Assembly: GCA_016210895.1 (NCBI GenBank)
Contig: JACQTG010000111.1
Span: 1 to 12,078, forward strand
Source: Acidobacteriota bacterium
GTDB lineage: Bacteria; Acidobacteriota; Terriglobia; Acidoferrales; 2-02-FULL-67-57
Direction of reading: 5' to 3'
DNA length: 12,078 nucleotides
Below, in pieces: positions 6,173 to 12,078 of the stretch; the stretch's first letter is position 1; the number at the start of each line of letters is the position of its first letter. Under the pieces are notes generated by a model that did no database searches, had not been told where the DNA came from, and was given only the letters and a program-made list of their open reading frames with translations. A program made the position numbers and the translations under genes.

Positions 6173-6912
6173 GGATGGGCGCCGCGGGCCTGGAGATGAG
6201 CGTGAAGCGGCAAACCAGGGAGACGAAGAATCGCCCGCAGGTACTGCTGCTGGTCTCCCAGCCGGAAGAAGCCGAGCAGTTGCGCCAACGCTTGGCGGTC
6301 CGCGAGCCTGACTTCGAGCTGGTCCTCCTACCCGGCATGGCTGAAACCCAGTCCTACTTGGCTGAGGGAGAAGCCGATGCCCTGGTCTGCGACCTGGCCG
6401 CGCTGGCCGCTCGGGACCTGGCCGAGCTCGCCGCGCACGCCCCGCTGGTGGCCTTGGTGTCTCCGGGCGGGGAAGAGCAGGCGGCGGCGCTGTTGACAGA
6501 AGGTGTGGCGGATTGCGTAGTCAAGGTGGGAAACTACCACCTTCTGCTGGCCGCCGCCCTGAGGCGACTCGTCCAGTCCCCACCTCTCGCGCCAAGCCCC
6601 GCCAAGGCTGGACCGGGAACACCGCTCGATTTTGACGAGATCGGAATGATCCTGCGCCATGAGATCAACAACCCGCTCACGGGAATCCTGGGCAACGCCG
6701 AGCTCGTTCTGGCGGCCGGCCCGGCTCTCAGCCCCGAAGTGCGCCGGCGGGTTGAAACCATTGTCGAGCTGGCCGTGCGTTTGCGGAACCTGGTTCGGAA
6801 CCTCGAGCAAATGGTGACTCGGCAAGCGAAGTCCCGGCCCTCGAATCCTTCGGCTGCCTTACCGGTCGAGCGGCTGGCACGGCCCACCGGTTCGTCCAAA
6901 CACCTGCGCTGA
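6169..6912 (+). CDS. Receiver-like plus lone DHp (HisKA) protein without an ATPase domain
   Basis: This 247-residue protein starts at an ATG that overlaps the kinase stop (ATGA), so the two are probably translationally coupled and made together. Residues about 23-133 look like a receiver fold (VLLLVSQPEEAEQLRQRL, then ALVCDLAAL). The N-terminal acidic pair is missing (SQPEE instead of DD), while D75 and K119 remain at the acceptor and lysine positions. Residues about 152-225 hold a histidine kinase dimerisation helix pair with a textbook H-box, LRHEINNPLTGILGNAEL, with H164. No N, G1 or G2 box follows; the chain ends in a Pro/Ser-rich tail. It cannot phosphorylate itself. A lone H-box four-helix bundle is the design of Spo0B-type phosphotransferases, so transfer of phosphate between the hybrid kinase and the NtrC-type regulator is a reasonable inference. 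Alternatives are a kinase-dimer modulator or a phosphatase helper. Confidence 0.88.
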   Translation: MRMGAAGLEMSVKRQTRETKNRPQVLLLVSQPEEAEQLRQRLAVREPDFELVLLPGMAETQSYLAEGEADALVCDLAALAARDLAELAAHAPLVALVSPGGEEQAAALLTEGVADCVVKVGNYHLLLAAALRRLVQSPPLAPSPAKAGPGTPLDFDEIGMILRHEINNPLTGILGNAELVLAAGPALSPEVRRRVETIVELAVRLRNLVRNLEQMVTRQAKSRPSNPSAALPVERLARPTGSSKHLR

Positions 6913-6997
6913 GAACTCACGGTTAGGCTCTCCGGAGGCTTGCCGCAGCGAGTTGTGTTCGCGGCGGTACGCAGGCGAGGCACAAGGCCGTTCGGAG

Positions 6998-7026
6998 TTT
7001 ACTTTCAGCAGGCCTTTGCCTATAGT
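6998..7026 (+). promoter_or_regulatory. Sigma-70-type promoter for the FHA-GAF-PP2C gene
   Basis: TTTACT (6998-7003, 4/6) and TATAGT (7021-7026, 5/6) are separated by exactly 17 bases. The pair lies in the 206-base gap after the DHp gene. Transcription would start near 7033, upstream of both possible start codons (GTG 7071, ATG 7119). The phosphatase therefore need not depend on the sigma-54 promoter of the kinase. The rest of the gap (6913-6997) shows no clear terminator. Confidence 0.55.
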
Positions 7027-7118
7027 ACGCGCTAGCGGGTGCGCCTCCTGAAGCCGTAGGCAGCCAATCAGTGGTTGATGTCGAGCCGCAGTGCAGGCAA
7101 CCGCGCAGTTCGCCAAAG

Positions 7119-8771
7119 ATGGTTTTCACGCCGCCCAAGCTAGTTTTGATTGAGCCAACCGGAACACGGCGTGAACTGACGCTGAGCAAACTCCCCTTCA
7201 CCATCGGCCGCCAAGCCGGCAACGACCTGCTGCTGCGCGACACCCGCATCTCCCGACAGCACGCCGCTATTGTGGTGGAAAATGGCCGCTTTGTGGTGGA
7301 GGACCGCGGAAGCCGCCACGGCACCTACGTGAACGGGGCACGGGTTGAGCGGCGTGTCCTGCAACACAATGACCGCATCGAGTTCGGCCCACAGAGCCCC
7401 TACGCGCTGATTTTCTCCACCGGCGAGAGTCCCTTGCCGGAACTCTTGCGACGCGTGGAAACACCCCTGGCGGTCGAGACCCCGGCCCGCGAACTCCGCA
7501 GCCTGAATCTGCTGCTGGAGGTGGGACAAGTCCTGCAGGCGGGCCTGCCGGTGGAGGAGATTCTGGGAACGGTGGTGGACGCCGCCCTCCGCGTTTCTGG
7601 CGCTGAGCGCGGTTTCTTGTTTCTGAAGAATGAGAGCGGGCAGCTCGAGTTTCGCACTGGCCGGGATCGAACGCAGCGCTATTTGGATGAACAGGCGGTG
7701 GTGAGTCGCAGTGTCCTGGACGAAGTTCTGCGCAACCCGCGCGACCTCCTGCTCACCCACAGCCAGACGGATCCGCGCTTTTCCGCCCAGGAGAGTATCG
7801 CCGGCTTGAACTTGCAGAGTATCCTCTGCCTGCCCTTGCGACGCTTCGAGCGCACGCAGGCAAGCACCACGACCGTGGTGGACACCCCTAGCGATGTTCT
7901 TGGCGTGCTCTACCTGGATAGCCGCAAGCCGGTGGCGGCGTTCTCCGAAACCGACCGGCAGGTGTTGCACGTTCTGGCCGCGGAAGCCGCCGCCGTGATC
8001 GAGAATGCGCGGCTGATGGCCGCGGCGCAGGCCAAGGAACGGCTGGAGCAGGAACTGGCCATCGCGCGCACCATTCAACAGGCGCTGCTGCCCAAAGGCT
8101 TCAAGGAATACCCCTTCTTTCAGGTGACAGCCCTCACGCTGCCCTGTGAGCAGGTGGGCGGCGATTACTTTGACCTGATCGAGATCCCGGGCGACCGCTA
8201 TGGCTTTGTGGTGGCTGACGTTTCGGGCAAAGGAGTTTCGGCCGCGCTGCTGACCTCGATGCTGCAGGGGGCCTTTTCGGCCAGCGCCCTGCTCGGCCAA
8301 CCGCCCGAGAGCATCGCCAGCCAGGTGAACCGGTTTATTTGTGGGCGTGCGGAGGTGAATCGCTTTGCCACGCTGTTCTACGGGATGCTGGAATCCGATG
8401 GGACCTTTACCTACGTTAACGCGGGCCACCTACCTCCGTTGATGCACCACCGAACGGGGAGCCTGGAAGGACTTCTGGCCACCAGCTTTCCTCTCGGGTT
8501 ATTCAGCGAGGCTGACTATGCTGCCGCCCGGTGCCACCTGAAGCCGGGAGACACGCTGGTGCTGTACAGCGACGGGATCACCGAAGCGACCAGCCCGGAG
8601 GGTGAATTCTTCGGGTTGGCCCGCCTTGAGGCAGCCTTGAACGAGTACGGTCAAGCCAGTGTCGAGGAGCTCAGCCAGCACATCCTGGATGCGGTCACGC
8701 GCTTTACGGGCGGCAGCTATCAGGCCGATGATATGACGCTGATGGTCCTGCGCTATCAAGGAAACCCGTAA
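7119..8771 (+). CDS. FHA-GAF-PP2C (SpoIIE/RsbU-type) serine/threonine phosphatase
   Basis: From ATG 7119 the protein has 550 residues. The FHA domain (about 8-98) has the phosphothreonine-binding pattern: GR at 30-31, SRQH at 45-48, HGTYVNG at 67-73. A GAF domain spans about 127-300 (LLLEVGQVLQAGLPVEEILG to AAAVIENARLM). A coiled linker (KERLEQELAIARTIQQALLP), typical of RsbU-like proteins, leads to the PP2C domain with its metal-binding motifs intact: GGDYFD (D349), ADVSGKG (D367), YSDGITEA (D485) and ADDMTL (D537/D538). Such enzymes dephosphorylate anti-anti-sigma (STAS) proteins in partner-switching, and the FHA domain points to docking on Thr-phosphorylated proteins. No STAS protein, RsbW-type kinase or Hanks kinase lies in the window, so partners must be elsewhere. 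GTG 7071 in the same frame would add 16 residues; neither start has a clear ribosome binding site. It has its own promoter. Confidence 0.93.
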   Translation: MVFTPPKLVLIEPTGTRRELTLSKLPFTIGRQAGNDLLLRDTRISRQHAAIVVENGRFVVEDRGSRHGTYVNGARVERRVLQHNDRIEFGPQSPYALIFSTGESPLPELLRRVETPLAVETPARELRSLNLLLEVGQVLQAGLPVEEILGTVVDAALRVSGAERGFLFLKNESGQLEFRTGRDRTQRYLDEQAVVSRSVLDEVLRNPRDLLLTHSQTDPRFSAQESIAGLNLQSILCLPLRRFERTQASTTTVVDTPSDVLGVLYLDSRKPVAAFSETDRQVLHVLAAEAAAVIENARLMAAAQAKERLEQELAIARTIQQALLPKGFKEYPFFQVTALTLPCEQVGGDYFDLIEIPGDRYGFVVADVSGKGVSAALLTSMLQGAFSASALLGQPPESIASQVNRFICGRAEVNRFATLFYGMLESDGTFTYVNAGHLPPLMHHRTGSLEGLLATSFPLGLFSEADYAAARCHLKPGDTLVLYSDGITEATSPEGEFFGLARLEAALNEYGQASVEELSQHILDAVTRFTGGSYQADDMTLMVLRYQGNP

Positions 8772-8798
8772 GGGCTCGCCCGGCAACCGCACGCGGAC

Positions 8799-9212
8799 TC
8801 ATTCCCCCATCACTTTGATCAGTACGCGCTTGGGCCGCTGGCCATCAAACTCTCCGTAGAAGACGCGCTGCCAGGGGCCGAGGTCGAGCCGGCCGGCGGT
8901 AATGGGCAGGATGACCTGGTGGTGCAGTAAGAGATTCTTGAGGTGGGCATCGCCGTTGGTCTCGCCGGCTTGGTGGTGGCGATAGTCCTTGCGGAACGGG
9001 GCAAGTTTTTCGAGCCAGCTATCAATGTCCTGGATCAAGCCGGATTCGTCATCGTTAACGTAGACGGAGGCAGTGATGTGCATGGCCGAAACCAGCACCA
9101 TCCCCTCCCGCACCCCGCTCTTCTTCACCGCCGCTTCCACCTGCGGCGTAATGTGGATGTATTCGCGGGGCTGCTTGGTGGTGAAGGTGAAATACTCGGT
9201 GTGAAATTTCAT
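8799..9212 (-). CDS. yjbQ: YjbQ / UPF0047 family protein
   Basis: At 137 residues this is the normal length for the YjbQ (UPF0047) family. Conserved features are all present: the strand [18 protein letters not shown] with H45, the [14 protein letters not shown] motif with H90, H97 and H98, and the C-terminal [19 protein letters not shown]. coli YjbQ shows weak thiamine-phosphate-synthase-like activity in vitro, and databases name the family 'secondary thiamine-phosphate synthase enzyme'; its physiological role is not settled. The protein is cytoplasmic. ATG 9212 has a strong AAGGAG site (9220-9225). It is the last gene of a minus-strand group, 63 bases after the zinc ribbon gene, and is convergent with the phosphatase gene (27-base gap, no clear terminator). 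Confidence 0.95.
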   Translation of the reverse strand: MKFHTEYFTFTTKQPREYIHITPQVEAAVKKSGVREGMVLVSAMHITASVYVNDDESGLIQDIDSWLEKLAPFRKDYRHHQAGETNGDAHLKNLLLHHQVILPITAGRLDLGPWQRVFYGEFDGQRPKRVLIKVMGE

Positions 9213-9227
9213 CGCTGGTCTCCTTAC

Positions 9228-9269
9228 ACTGAGTACTGCGTACTCTGTACTGGGTATTGGGTACCGGGT
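9228..9269. repeat. Six tandem degenerate 7-bp repeats before yjbQ
   Basis: On the plus strand the units read ACTGAGT, ACTGCGT, ACTCTGT, ACTGGGT, ATTGGGT, ACCGGGT, an exact period of 7 with substitutions only and no indels. The first and third positions of the phase vary little, and every unit ends GT. The array fills most of the gap between the zinc ribbon stop and yjbQ, and ends two bases from the yjbQ ribosome binding site (9220-9225). It is short-sequence repeat DNA similar in style to the heptameric repeats of cyanobacteria; the origin is unknown. Confidence 0.75.
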
Positions 9270-9275
9270 GCGTCC

Positions 9276-9416
9276 CTACTCTTTGCGGCACTTGGGGCAG
9301 CGCCGCTCCTCTTCGCCCGCGTGGGTGGCGAACATGTTGTTGCAGGATTCACAGACGCGGTGGATGATGGGTTTGTTGGGCTCTTTCTCGGCCACGTGCG
9401 CCTTCGATTCCTCCAT
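9276..9416 (-). CDS. Small zinc ribbon protein (46 residues)
   Basis: A 46-residue minus-strand frame starts at ATG 9416 behind a very strong AGGAGGAG (9423-9430). It contains two CxxC knuckles, VCESCNN (C22, C25) and RCPKCRK (C40, C43), 14 residues apart, the layout of a single-site zinc ribbon. The N-terminal 20 residues are charged (KAHVAEKEPNKP) and probably unstructured. It lies 46 bases after the MFS stop and 63 bases before yjbQ on the same strand, so it is probably cotranscribed. Stand-alone ribbons of this size may bind nucleic acid or a protein partner, or buffer zinc. I do not recognise a named family. Coding status rests on the ribosome binding site and cysteine pattern. Confidence 0.75.
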   Translation of the reverse strand: MEESKAHVAEKEPNKPIIHRVCESCNNMFATHAGEEERRCPKCRKE

Positions 9417-9462
9417 CGCGCGCTCCTCCTGACCCAGTTCCTATTTTTTCTCGTTCGTAGGC

Positions 9463-10776
9463 CTAATGCAAGCGGCGGATGGTGGGAACGCTAAGAGCGA
9501 TAGCGGCCACCACGACCAAGGGAAGCGCGGCCGAGGCCGCCAGCGCCCGCGGCGTTCCCCAGACATTGGCCAGCGTCCCCACCAACAGGCTTCCCAGGGG
9601 ACTGAAACCCAGATAGGCCATCGTGTGCATGCTGAGCACGCGCCCGCGCATCGCGTCGGAGACGAGCGTTTGAATCAGACTGTTTACCGTCGCCACGCCG
9701 GCCACCATCGCGCCCCCGGCCACCACCAGCGCCGCTAGGCTCAGGTGAAAATTCTGGGAAAGCGCCAGCACCAACACGGCAGCGAAAAACAGCATCGAAC
9801 CGCTCAGCAGCAGCGGCCCGCGCCGCCGCTCGGCCGGCCAGCTCGCCAGCAACAGCGCGCCCAGCAGCGCCCCACCGCCGCTCGCCGAGACCATGTAGCC
9901 CAGCCCCCGCGCTCCCACACCCAGAATGTCCCGGGCAAACACAGGCAGAAAAACCAGGTAGGGCAGGCCAAACAAGCTGACCATCGCCACCAGGCTGATC
10001 AAGATCAGGATGTACCGGTGCGTCCAGATGTAGCGAAAGCCTGCCACTAAGCGCTGGAAAGCGGAACCTTCGGTAGCATGAACCACGGGCCGATAATGGA
10101 GTAGGCTGAGCGCCACGAGCGGGGCCAGGAAGCTGAGCGAGTTGATGTAAAAGCAACTGGCCAGTCCGACTGTGCTCACCAGGATGCCGGCAATCGTGGG
10201 TCCGATGAAGCGCGAGAGGTTGAACTGCATGGAGTTCAAGGCAATCGCATTCAAGACGTCCTCGCGGCTCGAGGTGTCCTGGACCATGGCCTGGTAGGAG
10301 GGCGCATTAATGGCACTCGCCGTGCCCAGCAGGAAGACGACGACGAGAATCTCCGTATAGCTGATGACCCCGAGAGTCAGTGAGACCGCCAGGGTCAGTG
10401 TCAGCAGCAACATCGCACTGTGAGTTCCCAGCAGCAGCCGCCGGCGGTTGACCCGATCGGCGATGACACCGCCCGGCAAGGAAAAGACGAGCGCGGGCAC
10501 AAACTGGGTGAATCCCACCAGCCCGAGCAGAAACGGGGAATTCGTCAGTTCCAGCACCAGCCAGCCCTGGGCCACGTACTGCATCCAGGTGCCGATGTTG
10601 GAGAGGAAGTTGCCTGTCCAAAACAACCTGTAGTTGCGATGGCGGAGCGCGCGCAGCATGCCGACTTGGGGGGCGAACAAGCGTGCTGGTACACCCGGAA
10701 TGAGCGGCGGCTGCGGGGCCGGAACGCTTACATCCAGGTTGGGCGGATTGAGTTGGTCATCCGGCTGGACAGACAT
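9463..10776 (-). CDS. MFS exporter, MFS_3 / EntS-like
   Basis: This 437-residue protein has about twelve predicted membrane helices, starting at LRALRHRNYRLFWTGNFLSN, the usual entry of MFS_3 (EntS-like, 'transmembrane secretion effector') exporters. The loop between helices 2 and 3 carries the MFS signature GGVIADRVNRRRLLLG (residues 102-117, D107 and R108). The central loop lies around residues 220-240, and the second half includes MRGRVLSMHTMAYLGFSPLG, the repeated motif-A-like loop before helix 11. Members export siderophores, drugs or small metabolites by proton antiport; the substrate cannot be read from sequence. A 39-residue Pro-rich extension precedes the core, so initiation at Met40 (about 10659) is possible; neither start has a clear ribosome binding site. 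It lies 60 bases after the receiver-like gene and is probably the main member of that minus-strand unit. Confidence 0.93.
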   Translation of the reverse strand: MSVQPDDQLNPPNLDVSVPAPQPPLIPGVPARLFAPQVGMLRALRHRNYRLFWTGNFLSNIGTWMQYVAQGWLVLELTNSPFLLGLVGFTQFVPALVFSLPGGVIADRVNRRRLLLGTHSAMLLLTLTLAVSLTLGVISYTEILVVVFLLGTASAINAPSYQAMVQDTSSREDVLNAIALNSMQFNLSRFIGPTIAGILVSTVGLASCFYINSLSFLAPLVALSLLHYRPVVHATEGSAFQRLVAGFRYIWTHRYILILISLVAMVSLFGLPYLVFLPVFARDILGVGARGLGYMVSASGGGALLGALLLASWPAERRRGPLLLSGSMLFFAAVLVLALSQNFHLSLAALVVAGGAMVAGVATVNSLIQTLVSDAMRGRVLSMHTMAYLGFSPLGSLLVGTLANVWGTPRALAASAALPLVVVAAIALSVPTIRRLH

Positions 10777-10788
10777 GGGTTTGGCCGC

Positions 10789-10800
10789 GAGCGGCCGCTC
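10789..10800. repeat. 12-bp perfect palindrome before the MFS gene
   Basis: GAGCGGCCGCTC is a perfect 12-bp palindrome, 12 bases upstream of the MFS start codon. It could be a repressor operator or a short leader hairpin hiding the translation start. In DNA this GC-rich a GC-only palindrome can also arise by chance. Confidence 0.3.
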
Positions 10801-10836
10801 AGTCTAACAGCAAGCGAGAGGGTAGAAAAGCCGGAG

Positions 10837-11187
10837 CTAGCCTGGCGCCCCGGCCAACGCGCAAACACGGGTGACAACCTCCTCGATCCGGAGCGGGCGG
10901 CGCAGCAACTGCACATTCGGCGTAGGGGGGAAAGGTGCGACCGTGCCACTCAGCACGACCAGGACCGGAACCCGCGCGGCCCAAGCGGTCGCGAGTTGGA
11001 AGCTGTCTTCCGGGTCCATCCCGATGGTATCCAGCACGATAAGAGTCGGGGGATAGACAGTTGAATCGGCTTCCGCTGGCGAGGCAAGGCTTTCGTAACC
11101 TTGCGCGTCGTAGCCCCGCTCGCGCAATTCGGCCCGCACCAACGCGCGCAGTTTCCAGTCTGTACTGACGACCCAGACCGCCTTCAT
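10837..11187 (-). CDS. Degenerate receiver-like protein, stand-alone
   Basis: This is a 116-residue protein the size of one receiver domain. It has the alternating strand/helix pattern of CheY folds: AVWVVSTDWKLRALVRAELR, then PTLIVLDTIGM, VPVLVVLSG and VQLLRRPLRIEEVVTRV. D53 sits at the phosphoacceptor position and S80 at the Thr/Ser switch. The N-terminal acidic pair is reduced to a single D10 in STDW, and the invariant Lys is replaced by Arg (RRPL). It is thus a probable pseudo-receiver that may be poorly phosphorylated or not at all. There is no output domain. It precedes the MFS gene on the same strand and diverges from moaX; the 116-base divergent gap (11188-11303) shows no convincing promoter. 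The start at ATG 11187 lacks a clear ribosome binding site. Its partner is unknown. Confidence 0.8.
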   Translation of the reverse strand: MKAVWVVSTDWKLRALVRAELRERGYDAQGYESLASPAEADSTVYPPTLIVLDTIGMDPEDSFQLATAWAARVPVLVVLSGTVAPFPPTPNVQLLRRPLRIEEVVTRVCALAGAPG

Positions 11188-11303
11188 CGCATCGAAGAGA
11201 ATAGCATCCCGACGGTGCTGAATTGCTATTGAGGAACCGGAATGCTAAGCTCGATTGTTCAACGCGAGCCGAGTAGCTGGATTATTCTGGCTCAGTGTCC
11301 GAG

Positions 11304-12008
11304 ATGTGGGTGCGAGTTCTTTTCTTCGGACAGTTGCGCGAAATCATCGGTCGCGCCGAGGAAGTCATGGAGTTGACCGACGGCGCCTCGGTGTCCGATT
11401 TGTGGGCGCAGCTTGGCCGTCGGCACCCGGGGCTCGAAGCGTTTCGCTCCAGCCTGGCCATCGCGGTTAACCAGGAATATGGCGACCTCTCCGCCCGGCT
11501 CCACGCCGGGGATGAAATTGCCTTTCTGCCGCCCGTCAGCGGCGGCAGCGCCAACGACTGCATTTCTCTCACCCGCTCGCCCATTCGCCCCCAAGAATAC
11601 GTCTCTCGCTTGAAAGCGCCGGCGGATGGCGCCGTAGTCACCTTTGACGGTATTGTGCGCAACCACTCGGCGGGTCGCCAAACGCTCTACCTTGACTATG
11701 AAGCCTATGAGCCCATGGCGCTGAGGAAGATGGGCGAAATCGCCGAGGAAATGCGCCGCCGCTACCCGATCGACGGCATCGCCATCGTCCACCGCCTGGG
11801 GCGACTCCAGATCGGTGAAACCAGCGTCTTCATCGCCGTCAGCGCCGCCCATCGCGACGCGGCCTTCGAGGCCTGCCGCTACGCCATCGACCGGATCAAG
11901 CGCGTCGTGCCCATCTGGAAAAAGGAATACTTCGCCGACGGCGCCGTCTGGGTGGAGGGGGAGATTCCTTCCGCTCGTGAAACCACTTCGGCTGGGTCGA
12001 AGCGGTGA
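11304..12008 (+). CDS. moaX: Fused MoaD-MoaE molybdopterin synthase (MoaX-type)
   Basis: From ATG 11304 the protein has 234 residues. Residues 1-81 are MoaD, the ubiquitin-like sulfur carrier (WVRVLFFGQLREIIGRAEE, ending FLPPVSGG at G80-G81). Residues about 85-225 are MoaE: FDGIVRNHSAGR with R119 (E. coli R39), YEAYEPMA, VSAAHRDAAFEACRYAIDRI, and the active-site lysines K199 and K206, spaced like E. coli K119 and K126 (IKRVVPIWKKEYF, then GAVWVEGE). Molybdopterin synthase puts two sulfurs onto cyclic pyranopterin monophosphate. MoaD needs a free C-terminal Gly-Gly, so the fusion must be cleaved after G81, as reported for MoaX of Mycobacterium tuberculosis. In-frame GTG 11295 would add three residues; neither start has a strong ribosome binding site. 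The next gene overlaps by GTGA. Confidence 0.93.
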   Translation: MWVRVLFFGQLREIIGRAEEVMELTDGASVSDLWAQLGRRHPGLEAFRSSLAIAVNQEYGDLSARLHAGDEIAFLPPVSGGSANDCISLTRSPIRPQEYVSRLKAPADGAVVTFDGIVRNHSAGRQTLYLDYEAYEPMALRKMGEIAEEMRRRYPIDGIAIVHRLGRLQIGETSVFIAVSAAHRDAAFEACRYAIDRIKRVVPIWKKEYFADGAVWVEGEIPSARETTSAGSKR

Positions 12009-12078
12009 GCCGGTTTCCGCACAGTTATCTGCTTTTTCTGGCCCTGCTCACGACCGGCCTGCTCGCGCAGGGACGCGC
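12005..12078 (+). CDS. Secreted protein, N-terminal signal peptide only (cut by window)
   Basis: A GTG at 12005 overlaps the moaX stop (GTGA) and opens a frame that stays open to the window edge. The 25 visible residues, MSRFPHSYLLFLALLTTGLL then AQGRA, are a typical Sec signal: basic/polar start, a leucine-rich core and a small-residue exit. No mature sequence is visible, so the function is unknown. The 4-base overlap suggests it is translated together with moaX, which would make sense for an exported or membrane-associated molybdoenzyme part, but that is only a guess. Confidence 0.6.
   Translation, partial: MSRFPHSYLLFLALLTTGLLAQGR

Noticed and set aside
6880..6900. TGGCACG near the end of the DHp gene as a sigma-54 promoter
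   Set aside because: There is no TTGC at the required spacing, and it lies inside coding sequence.
7140..8429. Long minus-strand open frame (429 codons) opposite the FHA-GAF-PP2C gene
   Set aside because: The plus strand has all PP2C and FHA motifs. The reverse frame shows no domain and shadow-like composition.

Overview
The window is GC-rich bacterial chromosome, densely coded, with eleven intact or window-truncated protein genes, one decayed gene fragment and one possible leader peptide. The gene mix suggests an uncultured or environmental Acidobacteriota-like organism: a BNR-type protein opening with the GTRKGAF signature, a secreted glycine-zipper protein, FHA/GAF/RsbU-type phosphatase signalling, a fused MoaD-MoaE and short heptameric intergenic repeats. 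That assignment is inference from gene style; no rRNA or marker gene is present. No tRNA, rRNA, CRISPR array, insertion sequence or phage gene was seen.

Left edge (1-1600): the start of a minus-strand BNR/sialidase-fold gene runs off the window. It is divergent from a secreted protein with a glycine zipper (339-1130). The gap after that protein is not empty: on the minus strand it carries about 97 codons of the central part of a ThiO-like FAD-dependent amine oxidase, with neither the FAD-binding N-terminus nor the C-terminus.

Signalling block (1565-8771, plus strand): an NtrC-family sigma-54 activator (REC-AAA+-Fis HTH), a 970-residue hybrid histidine kinase (GAF, GAF-like, PAS, PAS, HisKA, HATPase, REC), a protein overlapping it by ATGA that has a receiver-like fold plus a lone His-box (DHp) helix pair and no ATPase, and an FHA-GAF-PP2C phosphatase behind its own sigma-70-type promoter. 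Good sigma-54 (-24/-12) matches with the invariant GG-N10-GC lie before both the activator gene and the kinase gene, so the activator may drive its own gene and its kinase. The parts are those of a four-step phosphorelay in which the lone DHp protein would act as the histidine phosphotransfer step; this is the most interesting system in the window.

Minus-strand group (11187 down to 8799): a degenerate receiver-like protein, an MFS exporter of the EntS/MFS_3 type, a 46-residue zinc ribbon protein, and YjbQ (UPF0047). Six tandem 7-bp repeats sit directly against the yjbQ ribosome binding site.

Right edge (11304-12078, plus strand): a fused MoaD-MoaE (molybdopterin synthase, MoaX-type) overlaps by GTGA the signal peptide of a secreted protein cut off by the window.
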